DNA of 64,000 bases from Tepidimonas fonticaldi (GTDB lineage Bacteria > Pseudomonadota > Gammaproteobacteria > Burkholderiales > Burkholderiaceae_C), in NCBI RefSeq assembly GCF_007556755.1, contig NZ_VJOO01000003.1:62001-126000 (forward strand), given 5' to 3'. The position numbers and the translations under genes were made by a program. Below are positions 40,477 through 50,064 of this stretch, in pieces. The notes beneath the pieces are model-generated. The model did not search any database and was not told where the DNA came from. It saw only the letters and a program-made list of their open reading frames with translations. Within the stretch, counting starts at the first letter, position 1, and the number at the start of each line of letters is the position of its first letter.

Positions 40477-41010
40477 TCAACCGCCGGCCGGCGGCGCCGC
40501 AGCCGGTGCCGCCGGCCGCACCGGGGCGGGCAGTCGCACCGCCTCGCCGCCCTGCGGCGGGCTCAGCCACACCCCGTCGCGCTCGATGCGCTGCACGCGC
40601 CAGCCATCCGGCAGCGCCGCGCCCGCGCGGTACGGCTTGGCCGGCTGGCCATCGGTGACGAGCAGCGCGGCACCCCGTCCTCCGCCATCGGCCACCAGGC
40701 CCAGCAGGCGCCACGCCGCGCCGGTGGCGGCGACGGCGGCCGGCGCCGGCGGCGGGGTGGCGGCAAGACCCTCCCCACCGCCCAGCGCCCGCGCCATCGT
40801 CTCCGCCTGAGCGACCGGGGCCGACGACGGCGGCGGCGCCGCAGGCGCCACGCCCTGCGCCTGCCCCCACAGCCGCCATCCCCATGCCGCCGCGAGCCAG
40901 CCGGCCACCCCCCACGCGAGCAGCGCGGCCAGCGCCGGCAGCCGCGCCCGCCCGCGCGCGCGGCGGCGGCCGGGCGGCGGGCGGACAGGGGGAGCGGCGG
41001 GCGGCGTCAT
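40477..41010 (-). CDS. gspC: Type II secretion system protein C, GspC-like
   Basis: A 177-residue inner-membrane protein with a Pro/Arg-rich cytoplasmic N-terminus, one helix (ALAALLAWGVAGWLAAAWGW, about 25-45) and a periplasmic HR-domain-like part with WRLLGLVADGGGRGAALLVTDGQPA and GWRVQRIERDGVWL, the usual GspC pattern. GspC couples the inner-membrane platform to the secretin GspD. It is divergent from the gspG operon (24 bases between starts); no PDZ domain is visible. The identity rests on domain layout and context. Confidence 0.82.
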   Translation of the reverse strand: MTPPAAPPVRPPPGRRRARGRARLPALAALLAWGVAGWLAAAWGWRLWGQAQGVAPAAPPPSSAPVAQAETMARALGGGEGLAATPPPAPAAVAATGAAWRLLGLVADGGGRGAALLVTDGQPAKPYRAGAALPDGWRVQRIERDGVWLSPPQGGEAVRLPAPVRPAAPAAAPPAGG

Positions 41011-41033
41011 GGGGCTGCATTATCATCGTTGGC

Positions 41034-41480
41034 ATGACATCCGCCTGCGCGCCCGCGCCCCCCGCCCGCCGCGTCCTGCGGGGCTTCACGCTGATCGAGC
41101 TGCTGGTCATCCTCGTCATCATCGGGGTGCTGGCGGCGCTGATCGTGCCCAACGTCATCGGCCGCGCCGACGAGTCGCGCGTCACCGCCGCACGGGCCGA
41201 CGTGGCCAATCTGATGCAGGCGCTCAAGCTCTACCGGCTGGACAACCAGCGCTACCCCTCGCAGGAGCAGGGCCTGCAGGCGCTGGTGCAGCGGCCGGCC
41301 TCCGGCCCCCCGGCGCCGAACTGGCGCCCCTACCTCGACAAGCTGCCGAACGACCCCTGGGGCCGCCCTTATCAGTACCTCAACCCCGGCGCCTACGGCG
41401 AGGTGGACGTGTTCTCGCTCGGCGCCGACGGCCAGCCCGGCGGCGAGGGCAACGATGCCGACATCGGCAGCTGGCAGTGA
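41034..41480 (+). CDS. gspG: Major pseudopilin GspG
   Basis: A 148-residue type II secretion pseudopilin. Prepilin signal: short positive N-terminus then G-F-T-L-I-E-L-L (cleavage after Gly, methylated Phe, Glu at +5), hydrophobic helix to about 45. C-terminal GspG-like part has LDKLPNDPWGRPYQYLNPG and GSDG-like DVFSLGADGQPGGEGNDADIG (calcium-binding Asp loop). First gene of the gspG-to-F operon; ATG 41034. Its last bases overlap gspH by 26. Confidence 0.93.
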   Translation: MTSACAPAPPARRVLRGFTLIELLVILVIIGVLAALIVPNVIGRADESRVTAARADVANLMQALKLYRLDNQRYPSQEQGLQALVQRPASGPPAPNWRPYLDKLPNDPWGRPYQYLNPGAYGEVDVFSLGADGQPGGEGNDADIGSWQ

Positions 41481-41928
41481 CCCCGCGCCCGCCGGGGCCG
41501 CGCGGCGCCCGCGCGGGCTGACGCTGCTGGAGCTGCTGGTGGTGCTGGCCATCGTCGGCATCGCCAGCGTCGGCGTGGTGCAGGCGTGGCGCGGCGACGC
41601 CGACCGGCGGCTGGACCGGCTGGCGACCGGGCTGCGCGACCAGATCGAGGCCGTGCGGGCACTGGCGCGCGCCGGCGGCACCCGCGCTGAGCTGGCCTGG
41701 GACGCCCAGGGCCTGCGCTGGCGCGGCCTGCCGGAGGCGGCCCTGCCCGAGCTGCCGCGCGCGCGCCCGTGGCCCCTGGAGGACGTGGCGCTGACGCTGG
41801 AGCCGCCGCAGCCGGCGCTCTCGCTCGGGACCGAACCCATGGGCCCGCCGTGGCGGTTGACGCTGCGCCACGGCGAGCGCACGCGCACGCTGGCCTTCGA
41901 CGGCTGGGGCGCGGTGCGCGTGGAGTGA
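41455..41928 (+). CDS. gspH: Minor pseudopilin GspH
   Basis: A 157-residue protein with prepilin motif RRPRGLTLLELLVVLAIVG (Glu at +5). Starts inside gspG (26-base overlap) and overlaps gspI. It belongs to the pseudopilus tip complex. The signal-peptide extension before the Gly is unusually long (about 20 residues). Confidence 0.88.
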   Translation: MPTSAAGSDPAPAGAARRPRGLTLLELLVVLAIVGIASVGVVQAWRGDADRRLDRLATGLRDQIEAVRALARAGGTRAELAWDAQGLRWRGLPEAALPELPRARPWPLEDVALTLEPPQPALSLGTEPMGPPWRLTLRHGERTRTLAFDGWGAVRVE

Positions 41929-41933
41929 ACCGC

Positions 41934-42341
41934 ATGGCGCCCGCATCCGCCGCAGCCCCCCGCCCGGGCGTTCCGCCCCGCCGGCGCCCCGGCGGCTTCA
42001 CGCTGGTGGAGGTGCTGGTGGCGCTGGCCATCGTCGCCACCGCGGCGCTGGCCGCCCAGCAGGCCGGCCAGGCCCTGCTGCGCACCGCCGAGCGCCAGCC
42101 GGCCCAGTGGCTGGCGCAGCTGTGCGCACACAACGCGCAGGTCGTGCTGCGGCTGGAGCCGGCCTTCCCGCCCCCCGGCACGCGCGAGCTCTCCTGCACG
42201 CAGGGCGGCGTGGAGCACACGGTGCAGATCGCCATCGACCCGACGCCGAACCCGAGCTTTCGCCGCGTCGAGGTGCGGGTGCGGCCAGCCGGCAGCGACC
42301 TCGTGCTGACGCGGCTGACCACCGTGCTCGGCCGGCACTGA
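41934..42341 (+). CDS. gspI: Minor pseudopilin GspI
   Basis: A 135-residue protein with prepilin motif [19 protein letters not shown] and conserved Cys residues in the C-terminal part (ELSCTQGG). ATG 41934 is chosen; a GTG at 41925 overlapping the gspH stop is also possible. Part of the pseudopilus tip with GspJ and GspK. Confidence 0.88.
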   Translation: MAPASAAAPRPGVPPRRRPGGFTLVEVLVALAIVATAALAAQQAGQALLRTAERQPAQWLAQLCAHNAQVVLRLEPAFPPPGTRELSCTQGGVEHTVQIAIDPTPNPSFRRVEVRVRPAGSDLVLTRLTTVLGRH

Positions 42342-42352
42342 CGGGGCCGACG

Positions 42353-42961
42353 ATGCGCCGCGCCCGGGGCCTGACGCTGATCGAGCTGCTGACCGCGCTG
42401 GCGGTGCTGGCGCTGCTGGCCACGCTCGGCTGGCGCGCGCTGGACGGGCTGCTGCGCGTGCGCGAGGCCACCGAGGCGCGCAGCGCCGCGCAGCTCGGCT
42501 GGGCCGACGTGCTGGCGCAGTGGCAGCTCGACCTCGACCAGATGGTGATGCCGGTGGACGGCGCCATCGACCCGCCGCCGGCCTGGTCGCTGCAGGGCGG
42601 CACGGTGCGCCTGCTGCGCCACGCCGCCGACGGCGCCGGCTGGCAGGTGGTGGCGTGGGCCGCGGTGGACGGCGGCGGGCGCTGGGCGCGCTGGCAGTCG
42701 CCGCCGCTGGCCACGCGGGAGGCGCTGGCGCAGGCGTGGGTGCAGGCGCCGCAGCGCGTGCGCGCCGAAGGCGTGCGCACCGTGGCCATTGCCAGCGCCG
42801 AGATCCGGGTGTGGGACGGCGCGCAGTGGAACGCCGACGGCGCCGAAGGCGTGCCGCCCGCCGCCGTGCGGCTGGTGCTGGTACCCGCCGCGGGCGCCGG
42901 CTTCGACGGCGCGCTGACGCTGGACTGGGCCTCGGCCCGCGTCGCCGGGGGCAAGTCGTGA
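42353..42961 (+). CDS. gspJ: Minor pseudopilin GspJ
   Basis: A 202-residue protein with prepilin motif ARGLTLIELLTALAVLALL and downstream WRALDGLLR, followed by a beta-rich domain (SLQGGTVRLLRHAADG). 11 bases after gspI; its stop overlaps gspK (GTGA). Confidence 0.88.
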   Translation: MRRARGLTLIELLTALAVLALLATLGWRALDGLLRVREATEARSAAQLGWADVLAQWQLDLDQMVMPVDGAIDPPPAWSLQGGTVRLLRHAADGAGWQVVAWAAVDGGGRWARWQSPPLATREALAQAWVQAPQRVRAEGVRTVAIASAEIRVWDGAQWNADGAEGVPPAAVRLVLVPAAGAGFDGALTLDWASARVAGGKS

Positions 42962-43908
42962 CGCGGACGCGCGGCGCAGCGCTGCTGATGGCGCTGATGC
43001 TGATGGCGGTGGTGGCCACGCTGGGGGCTGCCGCCTGGAGCTTGCAGTGGCGCGCCTGGGCCGTGGAGCGCGCCGCGCGCGACCAGGCGCAGGCCGCGTG
43101 GCTGCTGACCGGGGCGCTGGACTGGGCGCGCCTGATCGTGCGCGAGGACGGCCGCGCCTCGCGCACCGACCACCTGGCCGAACCGTGGGCGGTGCCGCTG
43201 CAGCCGACTAGGCTGTCCACCTTCCTGCGCGCCAGCGCCGACGACGGCGCCGACGTGCTGGACGAGGCCTGGCTGGCCGGCCGCATCGAAGACGCGCAGG
43301 CACGCCTCAACTGGCGCAACCTGATCGACGTCACAGGCGCCACGCCGCGCCTCAACCCCACGGCGCTGGCGGCGTTCGAGCGGCTCTATGGCCTGCTGGA
43401 GCTGCCGGCCGACGAGCTGCGTGCGGTGGCCGAGGCGCTGCGGCAGGCCTGGCCGGCCGGGGCGCAAAGCCCGGCCCGCCACCCTCCACCCGAGCGCGCC
43501 GAGGATCTGCAGGCGCTGGGGCTGAGCGCCGCGAGCTGGGCGCGGCTGGCCCCGCACACCGTCTGGCTGCCGGAGCCGACTCCGGTCAACCTCAACACCG
43601 CCGGGCCGCTGGTACTGCGCGCCGCGGTCGCCGGGCTGGACGCCGCCGAGGCGCAGCGCCTGCTGACCCTGCGCAGCCAGCGCCCGCTCGAGCGCGCCGA
43701 GGCGCTCGTGGAAGCGCTGCCGCGCCTGGCGGCGTCGTGGCAGCCGACGCTGCTGGGCGTGGCCAGCCGCCACTTCCTCGTCACCGGGCAGCTGCGGCTG
43801 GGCGAACTGACCGTGCAGCAGACCGCGCTGCTGCGCCGCGATGGCCCGCGCGTGGAGGTGCTGTGGCGCCAGCGCGGCGTGGCGGCCGCGACCCCGGCTG
43901 CGCCTTGA
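42958..43908 (+). CDS. gspK: Minor pseudopilin GspK
   Basis: A 316-residue pseudopilin cap. The N-terminus starts with RTRGAALLMALMLMAVVATL and has no classical Glu at +5, as in GspK. The body contains LNWRNLIDVTGATPRLN and PTPVNLNTAGPLVLRAAV, the NLNTA segment of the SAM-like domains. GTG 42958 overlaps the gspJ stop. Confidence 0.88.
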   Translation: MTRTRGAALLMALMLMAVVATLGAAAWSLQWRAWAVERAARDQAQAAWLLTGALDWARLIVREDGRASRTDHLAEPWAVPLQPTRLSTFLRASADDGADVLDEAWLAGRIEDAQARLNWRNLIDVTGATPRLNPTALAAFERLYGLLELPADELRAVAEALRQAWPAGAQSPARHPPPERAEDLQALGLSAASWARLAPHTVWLPEPTPVNLNTAGPLVLRAAVAGLDAAEAQRLLTLRSQRPLERAEALVEALPRLAASWQPTLLGVASRHFLVTGQLRLGELTVQQTALLRRDGPRVEVLWRQRGVAAATPAAP

Positions 43909-43952
43909 GGCGGTGCTATGCTTGCCGCGCCCCGACGCCGCCCGCCCGACCG

Positions 43953-45194
43953 ATGCTGATCCTGCGCCCCGTAGACCGCTGCACCACCGTCGCCGCCCCC
44001 GCCGGCGCGACGGCCGAGGCGGCCCCGGCCGCCTGGCACTGGGCGCGCGTGGACGAGGCCGGCACGGTGCTGGCGCAGGGGCGTGCCCCGGCCGAGGGGC
44101 TGGCCGCCCTCGGCGGGCGCGAGCGCGTCGCGCTCGTCGTGCCGACCGGCTGGCTGGCGTGGCATGCGGTGGCGCTGCCGGCCGGCCGCGGCGCCCGCTC
44201 GCCGCAGGCGCTGGCCGGTCTGCTGGAGGACGACCTGCTGGACGAGCCCGAGCGGCTGCACTGGGCGCTCGGGCCGGCGGCGCCGCAGGGCCGCACCTGG
44301 GTCGCCACCGTGCGCGACGAGCGCCTGCAGGCCGCGGTGGCCGCCGTCCAGGCCCCCGGCTGGACGGTGGAGCGGCTGCTCCCCGAAAGCCATCCGCTGC
44401 CAGCGCCCGTGCTGTGGGTGCACGCGCTGGACGGCAGCCCGAGCGCCGTGCTGGCCGGGCCGGACGGCGTGGCCGCCGTGCCGCTGGCCGACCTCGACGC
44501 GCTGCTGCCACCCGGCACGCCGCAGGACGACGCCCCGGCGGGCATCGACGCATCGCCGACTGCACTGACCTGTGCCGCCGACCCGGCCGCCTTCGACGAC
44601 GCGCGCGCGGCGCGACCGCAGGCCCCCTGGCAGGCGCTGCCGGCCGCGCGGCGCTGGGCCGACGCATGGCGCGACGGGCCGGATGTGGCGCAGTTCGCCT
44701 GGCGCCGCCGCATCGGCGGGGCGTGGTGGGAGCGCGCGCTGGGCACCGCGCGACAGGTCGGCAGCGAGCCGGCCTGGGCGCCGGCGCGCTGGGGCGTGGC
44801 GGCGGCGGTCGTGGTGCCGCTGCTGGCCGTGCCGCTGGCCGCGTGGCAGGCGCGTCAGGCCGAGCGCGCGTTGCAGGCCGAGACCCAGCGCATCGCGCGC
44901 GCGGCGCTGCCGCAGGTGCCGGTGCTGCTCGACCCGCCGCGCCAGCTCGCGCAGGCGCTGGCCCAGCTGGGCGGGCCGGCGTCGCCCGGGGCGCTGGAGC
45001 GCTGGCTGAACGCCTGGGGTGCGCTGGACGGGCCGCCGCCGCAGCAGCTGCGCCTGCAGGGCGATCGGCTCGAACTCCGCTGGGACGCCGCCCCGCCCGC
45101 GGCGCAGGTGCGCGCCGCGGCGCGCGCCGCCGGGCTGATCGTGGCCGAGCAAGGCGGCCCGGTGTGGCGGCTGCAGCCGGAGGCCGGTCGATGA
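43953..45194 (+). CDS. gspL: Type II secretion inner-membrane protein GspL
   Basis: A 413-residue protein: cytoplasmic actin-like domain about 1-255 (LPAGRGARSPQALAGLLEDD is typical), one transmembrane helix about 290-310 (WGVAAAVVVPLLAVPLAAW), then a ferredoxin-like periplasmic domain. Anchors GspE to the inner membrane. ATG 43953 lies 44 bases after the gspK stop. The stop overlaps gspM by 4 bases. Confidence 0.85.
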   Translation: MLILRPVDRCTTVAAPAGATAEAAPAAWHWARVDEAGTVLAQGRAPAEGLAALGGRERVALVVPTGWLAWHAVALPAGRGARSPQALAGLLEDDLLDEPERLHWALGPAAPQGRTWVATVRDERLQAAVAAVQAPGWTVERLLPESHPLPAPVLWVHALDGSPSAVLAGPDGVAAVPLADLDALLPPGTPQDDAPAGIDASPTALTCAADPAAFDDARAARPQAPWQALPAARRWADAWRDGPDVAQFAWRRRIGGAWWERALGTARQVGSEPAWAPARWGVAAAVVVPLLAVPLAAWQARQAERALQAETQRIARAALPQVPVLLDPPRQLAQALAQLGGPASPGALERWLNAWGALDGPPPQQLRLQGDRLELRWDAAPPAAQVRAAARAAGLIVAEQGGPVWRLQPEAGR

Positions 45195-45688
45195 CGTCGA
45201 TCCGCGCCGCGCTGCCGACGCTCACCGCGCGCCTGCCGGCGCCGCTGCGGCGTCATGCCGGTTCGCTGCTGGTCGGGGTGCTGCTGCTCGCGTGGACGCT
45301 CGGCGTGGCGTGGCCCGCTTGGCTTTCGCTTCAGCAGGCGCCGCAGCGGCTGACGCAAGCCCAGGCGCAGGCGCAGCGCACTGCCGCACTGGCGCAGGCG
45401 CTGGCCGAGCGCAAGGCCGCCGCCGACGCCGGCACCACCTCCCCCGCCACGCTGGAGGCGGTGCGCGCGCTGACCCAGGAACGGCTCGGCGCCGGCGCCC
45501 AACTGCGCGCCGACGAAGCCGGCGGCTGGCGCGTCGAGCTGGCCGGCGTGCCGGCACAGGCGCTGGCGCACTGGCTGGTGGCCCTGCGCGAGCGGCTGGC
45601 GCTGCAGGTGGCCGAACTCGACCTGCAGCGCGACGGCGATCTCTGGCGCGGCCAGGCGCGCCTCGCCCCCGCGGGAGGCGCCCGGTGA
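45191..45688 (+). CDS. gspM: Type II secretion protein GspM
   Basis: A 165-residue bitopic protein: membrane helix about 25-45 (SLLVGVLLLAWTLGVAW), coiled-coil rich in Gln/Ala/Leu (LTQAQAQAQRTAALAQALAE) and a small C-terminal ferredoxin-like domain. It pairs with GspL. ATGA overlap with gspL and overlap with gspN. Confidence 0.85.
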   Translation: MTSIRAALPTLTARLPAPLRRHAGSLLVGVLLLAWTLGVAWPAWLSLQQAPQRLTQAQAQAQRTAALAQALAERKAAADAGTTSPATLEAVRALTQERLGAGAQLRADEAGGWRVELAGVPAQALAHWLVALRERLALQVAELDLQRDGDLWRGQARLAPAGGAR

Positions 45689-46488
45689 GCGCGCGCGCGC
45701 GCCGCATCCCCTGGCACGCAGCGGTGCTCGGCGCGCTGCTCGGCGCACTCGTCGCCAGCGTCGTCCAGGCCCCGGCGCGCTGGGCCGACGTGGCGCTGGC
45801 CGCCGCGAGCGACGGCCGGGTGCGGCTGCTGCAGCCGGCCGGCACGCTGTGGGCCGGCTCCGGCGTGCTGCGCGTGGCCGGCGACGGCGCGGCGCTGACG
45901 CTGCCCGGGCGGCTGCGCTGGACGCTCTCGCCCGACCTCGCCACCCTCGGCGCGCGCCTGACGCTGCAGCCCGACGCCGCCGCCGACGCGCCGTGGCGCG
46001 CCACGCTGGCCCGCCGCGACGGCGGCTGGTGGCTGCAGGCCGAGCCGTGGCGGGCGCAGTTCGATCTGGCCTGGCTGCAGGCGCTGGGCGCGCCGTGGAA
46101 CACCTTCGGCCTGCAGGGGCGCGCGCACCTCGCGCTGCCGGCGCTGCGCTGGCCGCTCGCGGCGGCCAGCGCAGCGGCCCCGGCCGCCCCCGCCGCGGTC
46201 ACCGTCGAGCTGCTCGACGTCGCCTCGGCCGTCAGCCCGCTGCGGCCGCTGGGCAGCTACCGGCTCACGCTGCAGGCCGCGCCGGGCGCCGCGCCGACGT
46301 TCGAGCTGGCCACGCTGCGCGGCGACCTGCGGCTGCAGGCCAGCGGCGGCTGGCCCGGCGGCCGGCTGCAGCTGCAGGGGCTGGCCGAGGCCAACCCCGA
46401 TCGGCTCGACGCCCTGTCCAACCTGCTCAACCTGCTGGGCCGCCGCGACGGTGCGCGCGCCCACCTGCGCATCGGAAACCCCGCATGA
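45685..46488 (+). CDS. gspN: Type II secretion protein GspN
   Basis: A 267-residue protein with a single N-terminal membrane segment (AAVLGALLGALVASVVQAP) and a beta-rich periplasmic domain with GSGVLRVAGDGAALTLPG. GTG 45685 overlaps the gspM stop. GspN is present in a subset of systems and its role is not settled. Confidence 0.8.
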   Translation: MSARARRIPWHAAVLGALLGALVASVVQAPARWADVALAAASDGRVRLLQPAGTLWAGSGVLRVAGDGAALTLPGRLRWTLSPDLATLGARLTLQPDAAADAPWRATLARRDGGWWLQAEPWRAQFDLAWLQALGAPWNTFGLQGRAHLALPALRWPLAAASAAAPAAPAAVTVELLDVASAVSPLRPLGSYRLTLQAAPGAAPTFELATLRGDLRLQASGGWPGGRLQLQGLAEANPDRLDALSNLLNLLGRRDGARAHLRIGNPA

Positions 46489-48623
46489 ACGACGCCACCC
46501 TCTCCGTCCGCCTGGGCCGCGCCGCGGCGCTGGCGCTGCTGGCGGCGGCGCTGGCCGGCCCGCTGGCCGCGCAGACCCTGCCGCCGGCGATCCGCCCCGG
46601 CCAGCCGATCACGCTCAACTTCGTCGATGCCGACATCGAGGCGGTGGCGCGGGCGCTGGGCGTCGCCACCGGCCGCACCATCGTCGTCGATCCGCGCGTC
46701 AAGGGGCCGCTGACGCTGGTCACCGAGACGCCGGTGCGCCCGGCCGCGGCGCTGGCGCAGTTCGGCGCCGAGCTGCGGCTGCGCGGCTTCGCGCTGGTGG
46801 AGTCGGCCGGGATCCTGAAGATCGTGCCGGAAGCCGAGGCCAAGCTGCTCGGCGGCCCGGTGCTGACCGAGGAGCCGGCCCCCGCGCGCGACGGGCTGCT
46901 CGTCACGCAGATCTTTCGCCTGCAGCACGAGAACGCCAACCACCTGCTGCCGATCCTGCGCCCGCTGATCAGCCCGAACAACCCGATCACCGTCAACAAC
47001 ACGCACAACGCGCTGGTCATCACCGACTACGCCGACAACCTGCAGCGGCTGGCGCGCATCATCGCGGCGCTGGACGTCGGCACCGCCACCGACCTGGAGG
47101 TGGTGCCGCTGAAGCACGCCATCGCCACCGACGTGGTCGGCTGGCTGCGCCAGCTGCTCGACGACGACGGCGCCCCCGGCCCCAACCGCACGCCGGGCGG
47201 GCCGCGCACCACGGTGCTGGCCGACCCGCGCAGCAACAGCCTGCTGCTGCGCGCCAGCCACCCGGCGCGGCTGCAGCTGGCCCGGGCGCTGATCGAGCGG
47301 CTGGACCGCCCCAGTGCCGCCAGCGCGGCGGCCAACATCCACGTCGTCTACCTGCGCCACGCCGACGCCGCGCAGCTCGCCACGACGCTGCGCGCCGCGC
47401 TGGCCGCCGCGGGCGCCCCGGGTGGCACCGACGGCGCGCCGGCCACCCCGTCCGCCACTCCGGCCACGGCGCCGGCAGCCAACCCGGGCGCCGGTACCCC
47501 GGGGCTGGCCAGCGGGACGCGCGCGGCCCCCGGCGGCGCCGCGGGGGCGGCCACCGCAGCCCCCACTGGCGGCCAGGTGCAGGCCGACGCCGCCAACAAC
47601 GCCCTCATCATCACCGCGCCGGAGCCGCTGTACCGCGAGCTGCGCCGCGTCATCGACCTGCTGGACGTGCGCCGCGCGCAGGTCTACGTCGAAAGCCTCA
47701 TCGCCGAGGTCAGCGCCGAGAAGGCTTCCGAGATCGGCGTGCAGTGGCAGAGCATCATCGGCCGCAACGGCGACGGCGCCATCGGGCTGCTCGGCACCAA
47801 CTTCGGCACCGGTGGCGCCAATATCCTCAACCTCGCCACGCAGAACGGCGGCCAGGGCCAGCTGCCGGCGTCCGGTTTCAACATTGGCCTGGCGCAGCGC
47901 ATCGGCGGCACCTACGTGCTGAGCGCCCTGGCGCGCTTCCTCGAGACCAACGGCGACGCCAACATCCTGTCGACGCCGAACCTGCTGACGCTGGACAACG
48001 AGGAGGCCAAGATCGTCATCGGCCAGAACGTGCCGTTCATCACCGGCCAGTACACCGCCAACAACACCAGCCAGGGCGCGGTCAACCCGTTCCAGACCAT
48101 CGAGCGGCGCGACGTCGGCCTGACGCTGCGCGTGCGGCCGCAGATCAACGACCAGGGCACCGTCAAGCTGCAGATCTTCCAGGAGGTCAGCAGCGTGCTG
48201 CCAAGTTCGATCGGCAACCCGAGCGGCCTGATCACCAACAAGCGCTCGATCGAGTCCACCGTGATGGTGGAGGACGGCGGCATCGTCGTGCTGGGCGGGC
48301 TGCTGCAGGATGAGTTCGGCGGCAACCAGGACAAGGTGCCGGGGCTGGGCGACGTGCCGGTGCTGGGCCACCTGTTCCGCAGCGAGAAGCGCTCGCGCAA
48401 GAAGACCAACCTGATGGTGTTCCTGCGCCCGGTGGTGGTGCGCGACGCACGCGCCGGCGACGCGCTGGCGCTGGACCGCTATCAATGGATGCGCGGCGTG
48501 CAGGAGCAGGCCCAGCCCGAGCCGAGCCGCCTGCACCCGGTGCAGGACGCGCCGGTGCTGCCGCCCGCCTGGCCCGGCGCCGCCGTGCCGCCCGCGCCCG
48601 CCGCTGCCGCCCCCGCCCGATGA
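46485..48623 (+). CDS. gspD: Type II secretion secretin GspD
   Basis: A 712-residue outer-membrane secretin. Signal peptide about 1-29, N0 domain ([18 protein letters not shown]), N1-N3 repeats with [18 protein letters not shown], a Gly/Ala/Pro/Thr-rich insert in N3 (about 310-365), then the secretin core with [15 protein letters not shown] and [16 protein letters not shown]. The C-terminus is a Pro/Ala-rich tail; no lipobox. The stop overlaps the gspE start. Confidence 0.93.
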   Translation: MNDATLSVRLGRAAALALLAAALAGPLAAQTLPPAIRPGQPITLNFVDADIEAVARALGVATGRTIVVDPRVKGPLTLVTETPVRPAAALAQFGAELRLRGFALVESAGILKIVPEAEAKLLGGPVLTEEPAPARDGLLVTQIFRLQHENANHLLPILRPLISPNNPITVNNTHNALVITDYADNLQRLARIIAALDVGTATDLEVVPLKHAIATDVVGWLRQLLDDDGAPGPNRTPGGPRTTVLADPRSNSLLLRASHPARLQLARALIERLDRPSAASAAANIHVVYLRHADAAQLATTLRAALAAAGAPGGTDGAPATPSATPATAPAANPGAGTPGLASGTRAAPGGAAGAATAAPTGGQVQADAANNALIITAPEPLYRELRRVIDLLDVRRAQVYVESLIAEVSAEKASEIGVQWQSIIGRNGDGAIGLLGTNFGTGGANILNLATQNGGQGQLPASGFNIGLAQRIGGTYVLSALARFLETNGDANILSTPNLLTLDNEEAKIVIGQNVPFITGQYTANNTSQGAVNPFQTIERRDVGLTLRVRPQINDQGTVKLQIFQEVSSVLPSSIGNPSGLITNKRSIESTVMVEDGGIVVLGGLLQDEFGGNQDKVPGLGDVPVLGHLFRSEKRSRKKTNLMVFLRPVVVRDARAGDALALDRYQWMRGVQEQAQPEPSRLHPVQDAPVLPPAWPGAAVPPAPAAAAPAR

Positions 48624-50038
48624 GCGCCGCCCACCCGCTGCCCTACGCGTGGGCGCGCGCCCACGGCGTGCTGCTGCACGTGGACCGCGGCGAGCGCTGG
48701 CTGATCGTGCGCGCCGACGCCGGGGGACTGCTGCCCGCGGGGCAATTGTCCGCCGTGGCTGAAGCGCAGCGCGTGCACGGCCCGTGCCGGCTGCAGCGCG
48801 AACCCGCCGCCGCCTTCGACGCGCGGCTGCAGGCCGCCTACGCCGACGGCAGCGGCTCCACCGCCGCCGCCATCGTCAGCGAGGTCGAAAGCGAGGCCGA
48901 CCTGTCGCGCCTGATGCAGGAGCTGCCGCAGATCGAGGATCTGCTGGAGGCCGCCGACGACGCGCCGATCATCCGCATGCTCAACGCGCTGCTGACGCAG
49001 GCGGTGCGCGAGCGCGCCAGCGACATCCACATCGAGCCGTACGAGCGCCACTCCAGCGTTCGCTTTCGCGTCGACGGCACGCTGCGCGAGGTGGTGCAGC
49101 CCAACCGGGCGCTGCACGCGGCGCTGATCTCGCGCCTGAAGATCATGGCCGAGCTCGACATCGCCGAAAAGCGCCTGCCGCAGGACGGGCGCATCGCGCT
49201 GCGGCTGGGTGGCCGCGCGGTGGACGTGCGCGTCTCCACCCTGCCCAGCGCCCACGGGGAGCGCGCCGTGCTGCGCCTGCTGGACAAGTCCGACGGCGTG
49301 CTCAGCCTGGAAGCCGTCGGCATGCAGGGCGCCACGCTGCAGGCGTTCGAGCGCCTGGTCGCGCAGCCGCACGGCCTCGTGCTCGTCACCGGCCCCACCG
49401 GCAGCGGCAAGACCACCACGCTCTACGCGGCGCTCCAGCGCCTGGACGCGCAGCGGCTCAACATCATGACGGTGGAAGACCCGATCGAATACGAGCTGCC
49501 CGGCATCGGCCAGACGCAGGTCAACCCCAAGATCGACCTGACGTTTGCCAAGGCGCTGCGCGCGATCCTGCGCCAAGACCCCGACGTCATCATGATCGGC
49601 GAAATCCGCGATCAGGAGACCGCGCAGATCGCCATCCAGGCGTCGCTGACCGGCCACCTGGTGCTGGCCACGCTGCACACCAACGACGCGCCCAGCGCCG
49701 TCACGCGGCTGGTGGACATGGGCATCGAGCCGTTCCTGCTGTCCAGTTCCCTGCTCGGCGTGCTGGCGCAGCGGCTGGTGCGCAAGGTCTGCCCGGCCTG
49801 CGGCGGCGCCGGTTGCGCCGACTGCGGCCAGGCCGGCTACGCCGGGCGCACGGGGCTGTTCGAGCTGATGGTGGTCGACGAGGGCCTGCGAGCCCTGATC
49901 CATGACCGTGCGCCGGAAGCCGCGCTGCGCGCGCATGCGCTGCAGCACGGCCTGGTGCCGCTGCGCCAGGCCGGCGACGCGCTGGTGGCGCAGGGCGTCA
50001 CCAGCGCCGAGGAAGTCTGGCGCGTGACGCGCGACTGA
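48620..50038 (+). CDS. gspE: Type II secretion ATPase GspE
   Basis: A 472-residue cytoplasmic ATPase. Walker [11 protein letters not shown], Asp box DIHIEPY, Walker [11 protein letters not shown], His box [12 protein letters not shown], and the zinc tetracysteine [12 protein letters not shown] near the C-terminus. The N-terminal domain is short (about 90 residues) compared with usual. ATGA overlap with gspD. Confidence 0.94.
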   Translation: MSAAHPLPYAWARAHGVLLHVDRGERWLIVRADAGGLLPAGQLSAVAEAQRVHGPCRLQREPAAAFDARLQAAYADGSGSTAAAIVSEVESEADLSRLMQELPQIEDLLEAADDAPIIRMLNALLTQAVRERASDIHIEPYERHSSVRFRVDGTLREVVQPNRALHAALISRLKIMAELDIAEKRLPQDGRIALRLGGRAVDVRVSTLPSAHGERAVLRLLDKSDGVLSLEAVGMQGATLQAFERLVAQPHGLVLVTGPTGSGKTTTLYAALQRLDAQRLNIMTVEDPIEYELPGIGQTQVNPKIDLTFAKALRAILRQDPDVIMIGEIRDQETAQIAIQASLTGHLVLATLHTNDAPSAVTRLVDMGIEPFLLSSSLLGVLAQRLVRKVCPACGGAGCADCGQAGYAGRTGLFELMVVDEGLRALIHDRAPEAALRAHALQHGLVPLRQAGDALVAQGVTSAEEVWRVTRD

Positions 50039-50064
50039 GCGCCCCCGAGCCCTGCCGACCCGCG

